DNA from: Megalonaias nervosa
Taxonomy: Eukaryota; Mollusca; Bivalvia; Unionida; Unionidae
Assembly: GCA_016617855.1 (NCBI GenBank)
Contig: JAECUM010009714.1
Location: 1-64,000, forward strand
Reading direction: 5' to 3'
DNA: 64,000 nucleotides
The position numbers and the translations under genes were made by a program. Positions 48,059 to 60,672 of the stretch are shown here, piece after piece; within the stretch, counting starts at the first letter, position 1; each line of letters opens with the position of its first letter. The notes beneath the pieces are model-generated. The model worked only from the letters and a program-made list of their open reading frames with translations. It made no database searches and was not told the origin of the DNA.

Positions 48059-49828
48059 TCATTTATAGAAGATATTGAATATTTCAATTTTTGGGTTGAC
48101 ACTGATAAAGTCTGCTATTTTCAACTGATCTCAACTGATACTGTGTGGACATAAACTTAACATTATCTTGGAGATATTGTGGCACCATTTCATTCATGTA
48201 CTTATGTACAGGGACTGCTATTTGAAGATCAATCCTTGGTTAAAATATGTGCCATTGATGTTCAGTAAATACGATATCAGATGAAAATGACATGGGTTGC
48301 CAATTTGGAGTCTATAAATTCTCTAACTGAGATGCTGCACATTCATCCAACAATGTAATGCAATAATCCATGATTAGAATAAAAAACTGTAATATAAGTG
48401 GGTTTCTTTCGTGACATATTGAACATCACGACCTGCTAAGACTTTTGACTGAACAGCGAGTTGCATACTGCCAATAAAGACCTGCTGTGATCCACGGGTA
48501 TGAACAGAACTATTTTATTAATGTGTGATCAAACATGTAACATTGCAACTTTTGCAGAATGAGATTGTATGGTCTACTGGGTAGAATGTTGCCTTGAAAT
48601 TGAGAAATATAATCCCCAGCTGTTCAAGAGCCTTCATCTATCTCTTTAAGCCAACAGGTAAGTTTATTTATTTGGCACAGTATGATGAGAGTGATATTGT
48701 CTGAAGCCTTACATTATCTTTTCTGAACTGAAGTACTGAGTCTGAGATGTGTTATGACCAATTTTACATTACTTTTGAAAGCTCATTTGTGTGGAAACTC
48801 AACCTCAGAGTCAGGCTCTGTGTTCTGTGATCTCCAGGCCAGACTCCATATGCAAAAAATCTCTTCAGCTTGAGCACCCACTTGAACTCAAATATTTGTT
48901 CTCTAGTTAGCATAGAATTTGTGAAACATTAATGAAGCAGACTGTACATATTTGACAACATAATGCAGCAATGAAGTATTACCAAGCAATTTCATTCTCT
49001 CATAAACAACCAAGCCTAAATATTCACTAAAGTTCAAGAAATCTGCAAATACAGGTACAGGACCTAGACCTACATTGTTTGCTTGAAATCTTTAGTAACT
49101 AGAATAAACAATGAAGATCCTGGTTATGTCGGCACATAATGCAGCAGCAGATCTTGGCTTGACTGGCATTATAGATGAATAAAAGTACTAGAAGTACTGA
49201 TTCCCTAAGTATCTTATTTCTTATGTTGAAGGGTCTTGTAACTTTCACTTTAAAACATCTGGTATGAAACCTAATAACTATTCTAAATTATAAGTATGTT
49301 TTGCTTGGATTGATCATAAAGGAAATGCAGTCTTACTCATAAGGATAAAACATATTCCTATGTAACAGCAATTAAAATTAGAACATTAAATCAAAAACTT
49401 TCAGAAATATTATGTCTTGCCACCAAAGTTTTTGGCTCCATAAACTGACATCAATTACTAATTTCTTATTGCAGTGCAATCTATCTTCAGCATCTATGGA
49501 CATGAAAAAAAAAAACTTAATTTTGGCACAGTAAGAAAGGTGGCTGTCAAGGAGAGTTAAATACAAGATAGCCAGGGCCAGCATGTAAGAAACACAAATA
49601 TAAGTACTGTTGAAACCTTTGATTAAAACATTTGCTGTTGACGATTATGATGATTACACTGGTGAAAGAGTAACTGCCAAGTCTTGCTTCTCACTAACAT
49701 GGGCTTGACAATAAAGATGGCATGAAGGCTAAATATAAAAGGTGTTTGCTCAAGACAGCTCACCATTATGGGAGGTTCCAATGTATATATATTAGTCATG
49801 TGCAATATAAAGCCATCATGTTAAACCA

Positions 49829-50163
49829 CATAATCAAACAAGTTAAAAGCATCTTGTCTGAGTCACAAGAATACATAATGTCACAGCATCAAACAAGTCA
49901 AAGACATCCTGCCTGATCCATATGAATACATGGTGTCACAGATTATCAAACAAGTCAAAAATATCCTGCCTGATCCATATGAATACATACTGTCACAGAA
50001 TCAAACAAGTCAAAGACATTCTGCCTGATCCATATGAATACGTAATGTCACAGAATCAAACAAGTCAAAGACACCCTGCCTGATCAATATGAATACATGA
50101 TGTCACAGAATCAAACAAGTCAAAGACATCCTGTCTGATCCATATGAATACATGATGTCACAG
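49829..50163. repeat. 55-bp tandem array
   Basis: Six units with AATCAAACAAGTCAAAGACA and CTGATCCATATGAATACAT, diverging mildly. It lies in the intron just downstream (gene sense) of the exon at 50476-50652. Confidence 0.92.
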
Positions 50164-50475
50164 TCATAACACTATCTTTTATGCATTGGTCTAGGGAATA
50201 AAATAAATGGTTTTTGTCTAACTTGTTTTCAATACCAGATTAAATCTGTGCCCATTGTTATATAACATCTATTAAACTTGTTTAATAATTTTTATCTTTG
50301 CTCCAAAATCTCACAAAAGATAGATATTATATGAAAAACATGTTTAATAATTCTCACAAAATTGTCTCTCATATCTTTCATGCAGTTAGCACAACTGATA
50401 AGTTCTACTTTTCAATAAAAATACCAGTTCATGTTGCTGGGTGTTATACGATATTATGCAATACTGATATCATAC

Positions 50476-50652
50476 CTGGAAAGAAAGATTTTTCTGTTCT
50501 TCATTGATCTTGTTTTTCTTTTCCTTGAGGCTGGCTTCCTGTTCCATGTGAGATGAGAGTTGTTCTTTCACCAGCTGAAGTAGCCGTTCATGGGCTGTAT
50601 CACTTTTCTCCTGGAAATTCACTATAGGGTAGTTCAGTGATAACACTCCAAT
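50476..50652 (-). CDS. Exon of TIR-domain protein: end of TIR and coiled coil
   Basis: Acceptor CCCAG and donor CCAG|GTATGA, 177 nt (59 codons), phase 0 at both ends. It opens with IGVLSLNYPIVNF, the expected end of the TIR domain after WRASE of the previous exon. It continues through HERLLQLVKEQL into a Lys/Glu/Gln-rich coiled-coil helix (SLKEKKNKINEEQKNL). The preceding intron (11 kb) carries the young LTR retrotransposon. Confidence 0.85.
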
Positions 50653-53600
50653 CTGGGAAAGAAAAAGTACCTCTAAAGCTTACATAAACTACACTAAAAA
50701 TAAACTGTCCACATTGGAATGCTGTATTTATAGAACATGAATGAGTAAATAATCACACAAATCCAAACATTTTAATCAAGGGTAACAAGGACACCAATGT
50801 AAACCTAATAATCTGAATACTAATGATTTAAACAATGACAACATGTTTAAATTTACAAACTGCAAACAGTACTGGGATGACTTCATGATTATCACCAAAA
50901 GGGTTCTATCATGGAATGTTATCATCAGGAACCATTCAAGTAAACTCCTCAATTCTCTGTCAATACGAGGAGATCTCTGCAAGAGGGTTCTGCATAAAAA
51001 CAGAATATTTTAAATTAGCATTGATGAAATTGGATAAGCCAACTTATTTCATGTTATATTTTGGGGTTTTTTAAAATCATAAGTTTTCTATTCTTGTCAG
51101 CCAAAAGTAATCTTAAAACTTTACTACACACCAATTTGGAGGTTGAATTGCCTAATTTGCACAGAGTTTATCCATAAGTCAGTAAAAGAAACTGTTCATT
51201 CTTTAAACAGCATCATTACATGATTTCCCTCAAGCCATTAAATTTACCTGTCTGAGAACAAACTATGGCTACTGAATCAACACTGTAAGGGTGCAAATTT
51301 CTATCGATCTATGAAAAACACATTATGTTGGACAGGTGAACGATTAATTAGATTTATGGGGACTGGCGCATGTTTAAATCACCATAACGCACTGATTGGC
51401 AAATGTCACTATCATGGAAGCAGTGGTTCTTAATTAAGCCTTCATTTATTTAACTGGAAAAGATAGGGGTTAACTTCCGATCTGTATCGAAAACTGTCAA
51501 TTCTGAAAGTTTCCAGGAACAGTATGTGGTAATCCAGATTGTCAAACAAACTGCATTGTTTTGAGCCTAGTTCAGGTGGGGAATATATTTAATTCGGATT
51601 GGTTATACTGAATAAGGGGGGCGCATGATTCCACATGAAATCTCTCAGTTTATATGTGCTTATCGCAACACTCAGAACCAGTCGACACCATTTTTTGCAA
51701 GAGAAAACAAAGGTAGAGGACTCCAGGTCGAATTTAGAAGAAATTCACTCGCAATTAGGATCCAAGGGACCGGATGTCTGGAAATCTATGAACTCAATTC
51801 TAGCTGTAAAAGCTTGAAGACACAAGGTATTTTGCATCAGTCTCACATAATTTCTTGATATCCATATGATGATTTGTTGATTTATTTGCTTATATTTGCA
51901 TGAATTTATTTGGTTAGATTCATAGATCCATTCTCTTGATATGATTACACTTGTGTGATGATTTGTTTGATTTATTTGGTTATATTAGCATGAATTTATC
52001 TGGTTAGATTCGTAGATCAATTTTCTTGATATGAATACAACTGTGCAAGCTCATCTATATGAATCCATACAATGATATTCTTTATATAAGTTTGATGAAT
52101 CGTTTGAACATATAGTCTCGTTTGTTATAGGTAAATACGTGTCTAGAATTTCATACCTTACTTTAGTTGATATGAGTTACAAGAATCCGTGTAAATTCTC
52201 CAATTTAGATAATGTCACATATGATAAAGACTTGAGTGCATATTGACTGAAATTAACATTGTTAAACCATGTGAAATTAATGTTGTTAAACCATGTAGTG
52301 AGGTTTCATATATGCTAGAGACTTGAATGTGTGTATTCGCTATAAATACCGTAGCTGAGCCATGAAAGGAATTTCATTCATTCATTTGTGTAATCAAGTT
52401 GGGACCGGAACTGATGTCTCAGGGTGTTGTTACTGTAAGCCAGTGTTGAAATAGCCATTAGGAAGTACATTAATCTTAGGAAACTAGGTTTGTTTATGGT
52501 CTGCCGTGTTTAGTTAGACCAGATGGCAGTTGGTATCTGTTTGAATTCCTATAGAACCTATCTGACATTAATGAGAGGAGAAAGTATGATCTCTTCCCAG
52601 TAGGGTACCTAACAGAATACTTAGGTTGTGTTTTGTTTACTTTTGGAAGGTGAGATAGCTCCATGGGAAGTATCCACATGACGTATCACGTACTTACAAA
52701 CCCAAAGTGACCACACAAAGTTGGAGGCCAAAAGAGGCAGGACACCTGAGAATTTGGGAAAAGGGAAAGTGGAAAGGACCCAGACTTATAGGCACAAGGA
52801 AGTCAAAGAACAGTTGCAGTGAATTTGGACTGAACCAGAACCATCAGGTTATGAATCTGTACAAGGCAGTGATTTCAAACTTTCACTCAATTCGATGATA
52901 AATTAATTCTATCGCTTAACAGATTGGCTATTTGTATAAGCATATTTGTGTTTGAAATTCGTTGAATAATTTAAATCAAAAAGTGTATCTTTCTAATGTA
53001 ATGCATTATCACAATTGTTTATGAATTTTATTGTTTATGAATTGTTGATTAAATTGTATGGGTTGTATATGTACGGGGGCTCATGTCATTCCGTTTTATA
53101 TATCTGCTCAGATCTTTATCTATTCCATCTATAAGTTTCACACTTTATATCGATATTTACTCGTCCCGAGCAAATTACACCATCGGCGATCACCCTCTAG
53201 ATAACGATAACCAAAACCATACAACCCACCCCAACAAAGCTGGGGGAGATTGCAACAAACACATTTTAAGTGTGCCATTCTATCATATCTTTCTCTATGC
53301 AGTTTTGACTTGGTAATTCTCTTGTAAACAATGATATTATGAATAAACCATGCAAATGCATTTAGAAAGCAATCCAACAACACAAGTTTTACAATACAAT
53401 CATCAATACTGTTAAATACTAGAGCATATATGTGCATAAATTGATAAGCTGCAAGTCATGTAAATAATAAGCTTAAAATAAAAAAAAATAAAAGAAACAT
53501 TTCACATAAAACTTAAAAAAATATTTTGGAAATGCATTTGAGTAGTTTAATGTGTAGGACATGATTTAAATAGGAATGTGTTATCGAACACAATCAACCC

Positions 53601-54461
53601 ATTTACTCTTAAAACCTTAGAATTAGAAGAAAAAAATCCCATAAAAACATCAGTTTTCAAAAGAATGAAAGGACTTGCATCAGATGATGACATAAATCTA
53701 TTTATATGTTTTAGATACATGATAACATTGACAAAGAAAAACATTCCGTTCAGATTTAATTGAGAAAACAGACCATCTTATTTCAAACTGAACACTCAAG
53801 TTATATACAACAAAATGTTACTAACATATTTTAAAATTCATCATGTGCCAAAACTTCAGTATTTTTCACAGAACGAAGGGCAAGTGGGACACCTTTCATA
53901 ACAAGGGCATGTTTCTGGGTGAAGAGGTGCTTTTCTAATCAAACAGTTTGTTTGCAGCCAAAGTACATACTTTTGTGACAAAAACTGGAATGCCATACTT
54001 TATGGAAATGAAAAAACCTCACTTTCAAGCATGTGTTCTATATTGAAAATATATATATGGAATTAAAGCGAACATAACATAATTAAAGCAGGTGTTTTTA
54101 TTAATCTGAACAATAATTACACAATTAATATCATTAAACAATTATCAATCAAGATGAAAATGATGAGAAAGACTATATTAACTGGGCACAGTAGTAGCTG
54201 CAGGGGTTAATGCCACATCAGTACAATATGGGTTACATGATACTGTTTAAAAGCAAATCTCCAAAAATGAAAATACAAAGAACTGAATATAACGGCCATC
54301 AATCAATGTATAAATAAAACAGCTTGAACTCAGTGCTAAATGGAATTGTGATTTACAAAATAATTTCAAAGAACTTGTAAATATAATGCATGTGTATGAG
54401 CACACCTATTTTCATTAATATAGAGTATCATGTTTATTTTAGTACATGTAATCCTAAAATG
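50653..54461 (-). other. Intron of TIR-protein gene, 3' part
   Basis: Contains a diverged duplication of about 89 bp (51868-52040; TGATGATTTGTTGATTTATT type). Sequence of different composition lies at about 51300-53250, with a tRNA-Pro-like primer site look-alike near 53075 (GGGGGCTCATGTC). No second LTR or coding block could be assigned, so this remains unclassified. Confidence 0.45.
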
Positions 54462-54465
54462 AAAC
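54462..54465. repeat. Target-site duplication AAAC (left)
   Basis: AAAC directly precedes the left LTR and recurs directly after the right LTR (61627-61630). A 4-bp duplication is within the range for gypsy-like elements. Confidence 0.8.
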
Positions 54466-55419
54466 TGTTACGTATCAACTCGTTCAAAGTAACACAAAGA
54501 AAGAGTGAAGACAACAAGCTTTGTAAATTTTAACAAAATTAATTTATTTCCCTAGAAAACACAGAGAAAAGGTAAATATGTGAAACAAGACTTACAATTT
54601 ACGAAGAAGATCCAAAAATTTGTTCTAAATTTGTGAAAACACATAAGTCCCATGAATAAACAGTTCTAAATTGATACAGTCTGAATCTCAGTTCCGTTCC
54701 AAGATGGCAGATGATGATGTCAGATGAAGGCTAACACAAAATGTCCAGAATTTTCACTGTGAATCACAAATTGTATTGTTGTGCTCCAATTTAGAAATAA
54801 TTTCAACAAATGTCTTTGTCCAAAGCCAGTAGTGTTGTTCTCCAGGGAAACTAATTATTATTTAGAAAGTAGATGAAGTACAGCTACCACCACTAACAAT
54901 GCACATGTTGTTCCTCGTACGAACGAACAACTCTTTCCAGCACAGGAATACCTTTTCCTTAAGGTATTAGAAACTCTACAAGATGTTATGATGTGACTCT
55001 CAACTATGACTGACTACGACTATGACTGAAAATTTCTTACAGGTAACTGAGCATTTAAAACAAGCTAATACGTCATTTCATGTACACATGCACGAAGGAC
55101 ACGTGTGATTTTGAAATCACATCTGGGTATTACAAAAGCGTAAACAAGTAATAACGTGGTCACAGCCAATCATTTACATAGCTCTTTCTCACTGTTTACT
55201 TGATACGAAAAACCGTCATGCAAAAATCGTGCTTACACGAGTCACATTTACATTTGAAATAAATACGATGTTTCTAACAAACTATTAGACCCATGCAAAC
55301 ATAATTATCATAATAAAAATAACTACATTTAATGATATAAAAATAAAATAAAAATGAAGCAAAGAATTAGAAGAATTTAAATTTTAACACACATGTAATT
55401 TAACTACAGGGTCGTAACA
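54466..55419 (-). repeat. 3' LTR (element sense) of the young Gmr1-like element
   Basis: 954 bp, TGTTAC to GTAACA. In element sense it carries an AATAAA at about 54540, close to the 3' end. It ends 5 bases from the C-run of the purine tract complement. Confidence 0.95.
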
Positions 55420-55432
55420 CTTTCCCCCATAA
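55420..55432 (-). promoter_or_regulatory. Polypurine tract
   Basis: The minus strand reads TTATGGGGGAAAG immediately before the LTR. This is the expected place and composition for plus-strand DNA priming. Confidence 0.85.
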
Positions 55433-55560
55433 AGAAAAAAGAAAGATTTATGTAATAAAGCTTTCTTTTTTACCAGATTCAAATTATACACGAGGTAAAA
55501 AAAATTTTACATTAAGAACTCTTATGAATCTACACAAAGGTGTATATGAAAATGACATTT

Positions 55561-56640
55561 CTATACACGGGAAAGTGCATCTGCAATTAAATTATCTTTT
55601 CCTTTGATGTGCCTGATGTCAAGATTGTACTCTTGCAAAAATAAACTCCATCTCAATAGTCTTTGATTTTTATTTTTCATTCTGCTGATGAAAGTAAGGG
55701 GGTTGTGATCACTAAACACAACAACCGGAGAAGGAGCTGAACTGATATAAACTTCAAAATGCTGTAATGCTAGCATTAAAGCCAAGCATTCCTTCTCGAT
55801 TGTTGAGTAGTTTCTTTGGTGTTTATTTAATTTCTTAGAGAAGTAACACACTGGGTGTTCAACACCATTTTTGTCATCTTGAAGCAAAACTGCTCCAACC
55901 CCAACATCACTTGCATCCACAGTGAGTTTGAATGGTTGACTGAAATCAGGAGCTGTTAAAACTGGTGCATTTTTAAGTATGGCTTTTAATCTATCGAAAG
56001 CCTCTTGACATTTTCCAGTCCAAAGAAACTTGTTTTTCTTTCTCAACAAGTCTGTCAGAGGTTCAACAATATCAGAAAAATTAGAACAAAATTTGCGATA
56101 GTACCCAGCCATACCCAAAAATCGCATCAGCTGTTTTCTACTGACAGGCACAGGAAATTCAGAAATAGCCTTGACCTTAGCATCTATAGGTTTAATCTGA
56201 CCATGTCCCACAATATGTCCTAGAAAAGTAACACAAGCACGGCAGAACTCACTTTTAGATAAATTAATAGTCAAATTTGCATCTGTGAGTCTGTCGAAGA
56301 ACTTCCGAATCGTGACTAGATGTTCTTTCCAGGTGTTGTTGTAGATGATGACATCATCAATATAGGCATCACAATTGTCTAGACCAGAAGTAATCATATT
56401 CATAAGGCGTTGAAAAGTACTTGGAGAACCCTTCATCCCAAATGGCATTACTTTATACTGGTAGAGTCCATCTGGAGTCACAAATGCCGAAATTTCTTTT
56501 GCTCTTTCCGTTAATGGAATTTGCCAAAACCCTTCAGAAGGTCGAATTTAGTGACGTATTTGGCATTTCCAATTTTGTCGATACAATCGTCGATTCTTGG
56601 CAATGGAAATGAGTCTGTTTTTGTCACACTGTTCACCTTC
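55561..56640 (-). pseudogene. Reverse transcriptase (catalytic part) and RNase H of young Gmr1-like element
   Basis: The open part (55561-56481, 306 codons) begins TPDGLYQYKVMPFG and has the RT active site YIDD at residues 40-43 and the LGH and FLGMAGYYRKF blocks. RNase H follows with Asp189 (TVDAS), Glu at 229/231 (STIEKE), Asp258 (FSDHNPL) and Asp301 (LIADALSRV); it ends at 55561. Upstream, RT blocks KFDLLKGF and SFPLPRI lie in other frames. Two one-base deletions (at about 56523-56531 and 56640-56650) and a TGA at 56657-56659 separate this part from the N-terminal RT segment at the end of the upstream frame. The TGA fits a CGA-to-TGA change. All catalytic residues of RT and RNase H are intact. 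Confidence 0.93.
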
Positions 56641-56656
56641 CTATAACAGTACACAT

Positions 56657-59140
56657 TCAGAAAGTTTTATCCGGTTTCAGAACAAGAATGCACGGTGAAC
56701 TCCAATCACTCTTACTGGGCTCTATAAAATCATTTTCCAGTAAATACTGAATCTCTTTTTTCATGTATTCCTGTTTAAAAGGATTCATCCTGTATGGGTG
56801 TTGTTTCATGGGTTTTGAATCAACTATTTCAACATCGTGAAAAAATTTGTTTGTCCTTGTAGGCACATCTGGAAACAAGTGCTCATATTCAGACAATAAT
56901 TGTTTAAGTTCACTTTTTTCTTGATTTTGTAAATGAGAAAGTTTCTGGTCTAGATTTTCCATAACTTCCAAATTCCGAAGACTGGTTGTTCCAAGATCAG
57001 TAGAATCCAACTGAATTCCTTCATTCAAATCCTCAGCTGGTGGGACAGGTACAACTAAATTAATTGCATGATTTACCTGGCTATTTCCTTCAACATACTC
57101 CTTTAACATATTGATGTGGCACAGTTGTTTTGGTTTTCGCCTATCAGGAGTATTTATAATGTAATTTAAATCACTTATTTTCTTTTCAACCGTGTATGGA
57201 CCATAATATTTTGCCTGAAGAGGATTTTGTGGAATGGGCAAGAGAGCCAGGACTCTATCACAAGACTGAAAACTCCTATCCCTTAAGTTTTTATCATATC
57301 TTAATTTCATCTTTGATTGAGTAGAGTGCAAATTTGCTCTTGCGACCTCACAAGCCTTTGACAATTTATATTTAAAATCAGAGACATAATCAAGAAGATT
57401 AAGTTCTGTTTCTTCATTTGAAAGAGGTTTTTCTTTCAATAGCTTTAAAGGTCCACGCACAGTATGTCCAAATACCAGTTCAAAGGGACTGAAACCTAGA
57501 GAGCCCTGAGCGGACTCTCTAACTGCAAACAAAAGTAAATGAATGCCTTCATCCCAGTCTTTACCTGTGTCAAAACAATATGACTTCATCATGTTTTTCA
57601 GAGTTTGATGAAATCGCTCCAAAGCCCCTTGGCTCTCAGGATGATAGGCAGATGATTTGAACTGTTGAATGCCCAATTCATGCATGGCTTGCTGGAAAAT
57701 TCCAGACATGAAATTTGACCCTTGATCTGATTGGACAAATTTGGGAAGGCCAAATTGAGTAAAGAACTTTATCAAAGCCTTTACTATATTTTTGGTTTTA
57801 ATATTCCTCAAAGGAATTGCCTCTGGGAATCTTGTTGACGCACACATTATGGTCAACAAGTATTGGTTGCCTGACTTGGTCTTTGGTAAGGGACCAACAC
57901 AATCTACCATAATTCTACTGAATGGCTCGTCAAATGCAGGAATTGGTTGCAGATGAGCTTTAGGTATCTTTTGATTTGGTTTTCCTACAATTTGACAAGT
58001 ATGACAAGATCTACAAAACTTGCACACATCACTTTTAATTTTTGACCAATAGAAGTGAGTCAAGATCTTGTGATATGTTTTATTTATCCCTAAATGACCA
58101 GCCATAGGGGTTTCATAGGCCAAACTAAGTATTTCCTGTCTGTAAGGTTTCGGAACCACAATCTGATATTTTACTGACCATTCGTCACTAGCAGGTACCT
58201 CGCCAGGTCTCCATTTTCTCATAAGAACTCCATTTTTAATGAAGTAACAGATAGGTACTTCACTTGCTTCAGTTTCACTAAGGGCCCGCTGAAACAAACA
58301 GGAGATCTCAGGATCCTTCTCCTGTTCGACGACAAGTGATTGTCGTTTATCACCCTGATCAGATAAAAGAGAATGAGTATTCAACAGAGGATCACTATGA
58401 TCAATACCTTTTGACTGATCCAAATTAGAAGTGAAAGTGACCTCATCAAAAGCCTGACCAATACATGTGTCAGCTAAAGGAATACATTCCTTATCAAAAT
58501 CATTCTCAAGAGCTTTTTTTGCCATAGCTCTGGTAACTGCACAAGCTGGGAATAAATCAGGGATTTCTTTTTCAATAGGATCAACTTTCTGATCCAAAGA
58601 TGGCTTGTCAGTTACAAGTGGATTAACCACAACCTTGTCTCCAGCTAAATCATTGCCTAGCAACAAATCAATGCCCTCAACGGGTAAAGTAGACATTACA
58701 CCGACTGTCACAGGTCCTGAAACTAAGTCTGACGACAAATTAACAGAATGGAGAGGAACATTAACAAAGCCGCACTCTACTCCCTGAATGAGAACACTCT
58801 CATTAGAACAGGCCTTCTCAGAAGAAGGCAAAATACCTGAAACTAAAAGACTCTGAGAAGCTCCTGTATCCCTCAAAATTTTAATAGGGACAGGGTTGGC
58901 CAAATCACCCAAGAGTGATATAGAACCCTTCAACATGAATGGTTCAAAATTCTCCAAAACACAATCAGACTCAGGTTTTTCAAACCCAACAAATGTATTG
59001 TTTTCAATACATGACCATGACCTTGACCTCTTAGAAATAAGAGCATTTGGGATAGGTCTATCTTGATTCTGATGCCTATATTTCAATTTGAAGCAATCAG
59101 AAATGACGTGTCCTTTTTTCTTACAATAGGTACAGTAGGA
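56657..59140 (-). pseudogene. Pol part 1: zinc knuckle, protease, integrase, start of RT
   Basis: An open frame of over 800 codons. It starts with a CCHC knuckle (CTYC, KKKGH, VISDC; about 59095-59135). Counting from the TTG at 59084-59086, the protease DTG is at residues 73-75. Integrase has HHCC residues His331, His339, Cys361 and Cys364, and the catalytic triad Asp395, Asp454 and Glu490, with exactly 35 residues between the last two. A GPY/F module follows (Gly629-Pro-Tyr). The frame then runs into the RT N-terminus (KQHPYRMNPFKQEYMKKEIQ, DWSSPCILVLKPD, 760-807) and ends at TGA. Integrase thus precedes RT in one continuous frame, so the order is not an assembly join. Protease matures the polyprotein; integrase inserts the cDNA. 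Confidence 0.95.
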
Positions 59141-60505
59141 ATAGACAAGGATTTTGAATCAAGTCTCTCAGAGGCTTGATTTTTAGAATTTGTGCCAGAT
59201 TGAGTTTTACTGAGAGTCGTATTTGTTGAAACACCTTTCTATCAGTAGACTGCTGAGTGAAAGATTTGCTTACAGCAGGAACTTTATGAGTTAAGGAATA
59301 CTCATCAGCAGCAATAGCAGCTTTTTCCAAGGTTTCAAACTTATGCTCTTCAAGATGATTCTTAATGTCACTATGGACACAGTTCTTGAACTCTTCAAGT
59401 AATACTAATTGTTCAAGACTTTCAAAATCATGTTCGATTTTCTTGGCTAAGCACCATCTTTTGAATAACTGTTCTTTTTCTCTAGCAAATTCAACATAAG
59501 TTTGTCTAGCATCTTTCCTTAGTTTCTGAACTTTTGCCGATAAGCCTCAGGGACTAATGCATAACCCTTCAAGATGCATTCCTTAACCAAATCGTAATCA
59601 GAACTTTGTTGTACTGACAGAGATATATAGATATCTCTGGCCTTGCCATAAAGTACACTCTGCAATAATTGAGTCCAATACTCTCTTGGCCATTTCGAAT
59701 TCTCAGCAACTTTTTCAAAAGGAATAAAATATTTGTCTACTTCCTTTTCACTAAAAGGGGGAACTAACTTGATATTTCCTAAAATGTTAAAATTTGAATT
59801 TGCACGAGAAGTGGAATCGTGCCTGTCACTTGCCAGATCCAATTCTTTCATTTTAATTTGCATCTGTCTCTCTCTTTCCCTTTCTTCAAATTGCATTTGT
59901 TCCTTTTGTAATTCCATTTGCCTTTCTTTTTCCCTTTCTTCTATTTGTCTTTGTTTTTCCCTTTCTTCTATTTGTCTTTCTTTTTCCCTTTCTTCTATTT
60001 GTATTTGTTCCTTTTGTAATTCTATTTGCCTTTCTTTTTCCCTTTCTTCTAATTGTATTTGTCTTTCTTTTTCCCTTTCTTCTATTTGTCTTTCTTTCTC
60101 CATCTCTCTTTCCTGTCTATCTTTCTCCTCCTTTTCAGATTGTAATCTCATTTGTTCTTTCTGTAATCTCATTTGTTCTTTTTGTAATTCAATTTGTTCT
60201 TTTTGTAATTGTATTTGTTCTTTTTCTCGCTTCCTCAACTCTACGTCCATCTTTTTCATTTTCAGTTCCACTTTCTTAGTGTCAGAGTCTGTCATAAACT
60301 TACTGACAGATGCCAAAACACTTTGATCAAAAATATTCTTTCCTACCAAATGTTGAATTAAAATACTTTTGATTTTTTGTTTTGTCAAGGAAGCTTTTGC
60401 TTCAGAAAGATCGTACTTTCTGGCAAGTTCAAGCAACTCATCCTTCTTCAGACTATCCAACTGTTCTTGAGTTGGGTTAGAAATAAAACTCTCCACTTTT
60501 GACAT
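59141..60505 (-). pseudogene. Gag of young Gmr1-like element (three frame changes)
   Basis: The ATG at 60503-60505 (MSKVESFISNPTQEQLD) opens 328 codons to 59519. An N-terminal helical part is followed by a long Glu/Gln/Arg coiled coil built of near-repeats of EEREKERQI (residues ~90-220), then a capsid-like block (NIKLVPPFSEKEVDKYF, WPREYWTQLLQS, GKARDIYISLS). After a one-base deletion at about 59519-59525, the reading continues in a second frame (TYVEFAREKEQLFKRWC, AADEYSLTHK). A second change at 59221-59243 leads to a Ser/Thr/Gln-rich segment, and a third at 59128-59139 leads into the zinc knuckle of the pol frame. The second change is at the same relative place in the old copy (2446-2466). 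Confidence 0.9.
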
Positions 60506-60645
60506 TCTTAAAGAAAGCCTGTTGTTTTCACTAAGATTTCAAATAAAATAAACTAGGGAATTTAAATTTCAATTTTTAGCCAATTTCATATATCAGCCAA
60601 ATTCATATATCAGCCAATTTCATATATCAAAAATTTCAAAGATCC

Positions 60646-60663
60646 ATCACGGACGAGCCCCCA
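60646..60663 (-). promoter_or_regulatory. Primer binding site, tRNA-Pro-like
   Basis: The minus strand reads TGGGGGCTCGTCCGTGAT, nine bases inside the 5' LTR. It matches the well-known tRNA-Pro primer site TGGGGGCTCGTCCGGGAT at 17 of 18 positions. Confidence 0.9.
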
Positions 60664-60672
60664 ATTTCTTTA

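Noticed and set aside
51625..51858. Short frame with KVEDSRSNLEEIHSQLG
   Set aside because: It looks mildly protein-like, but no family was recognised and no boundaries or neighbours support it.
51300..53250. Possible further LTR element, with a GGGGGCTCATGTC primer-site look-alike near 53075
   Set aside because: No partner LTR, purine tract or coding block was found; the match is too short to claim.
59733..60326. 197-codon plus-strand frame rich in Ser, Cys and Leu
   Set aside because: It is the antisense shadow of the Glu/Lys/Arg coiled coil of gag.
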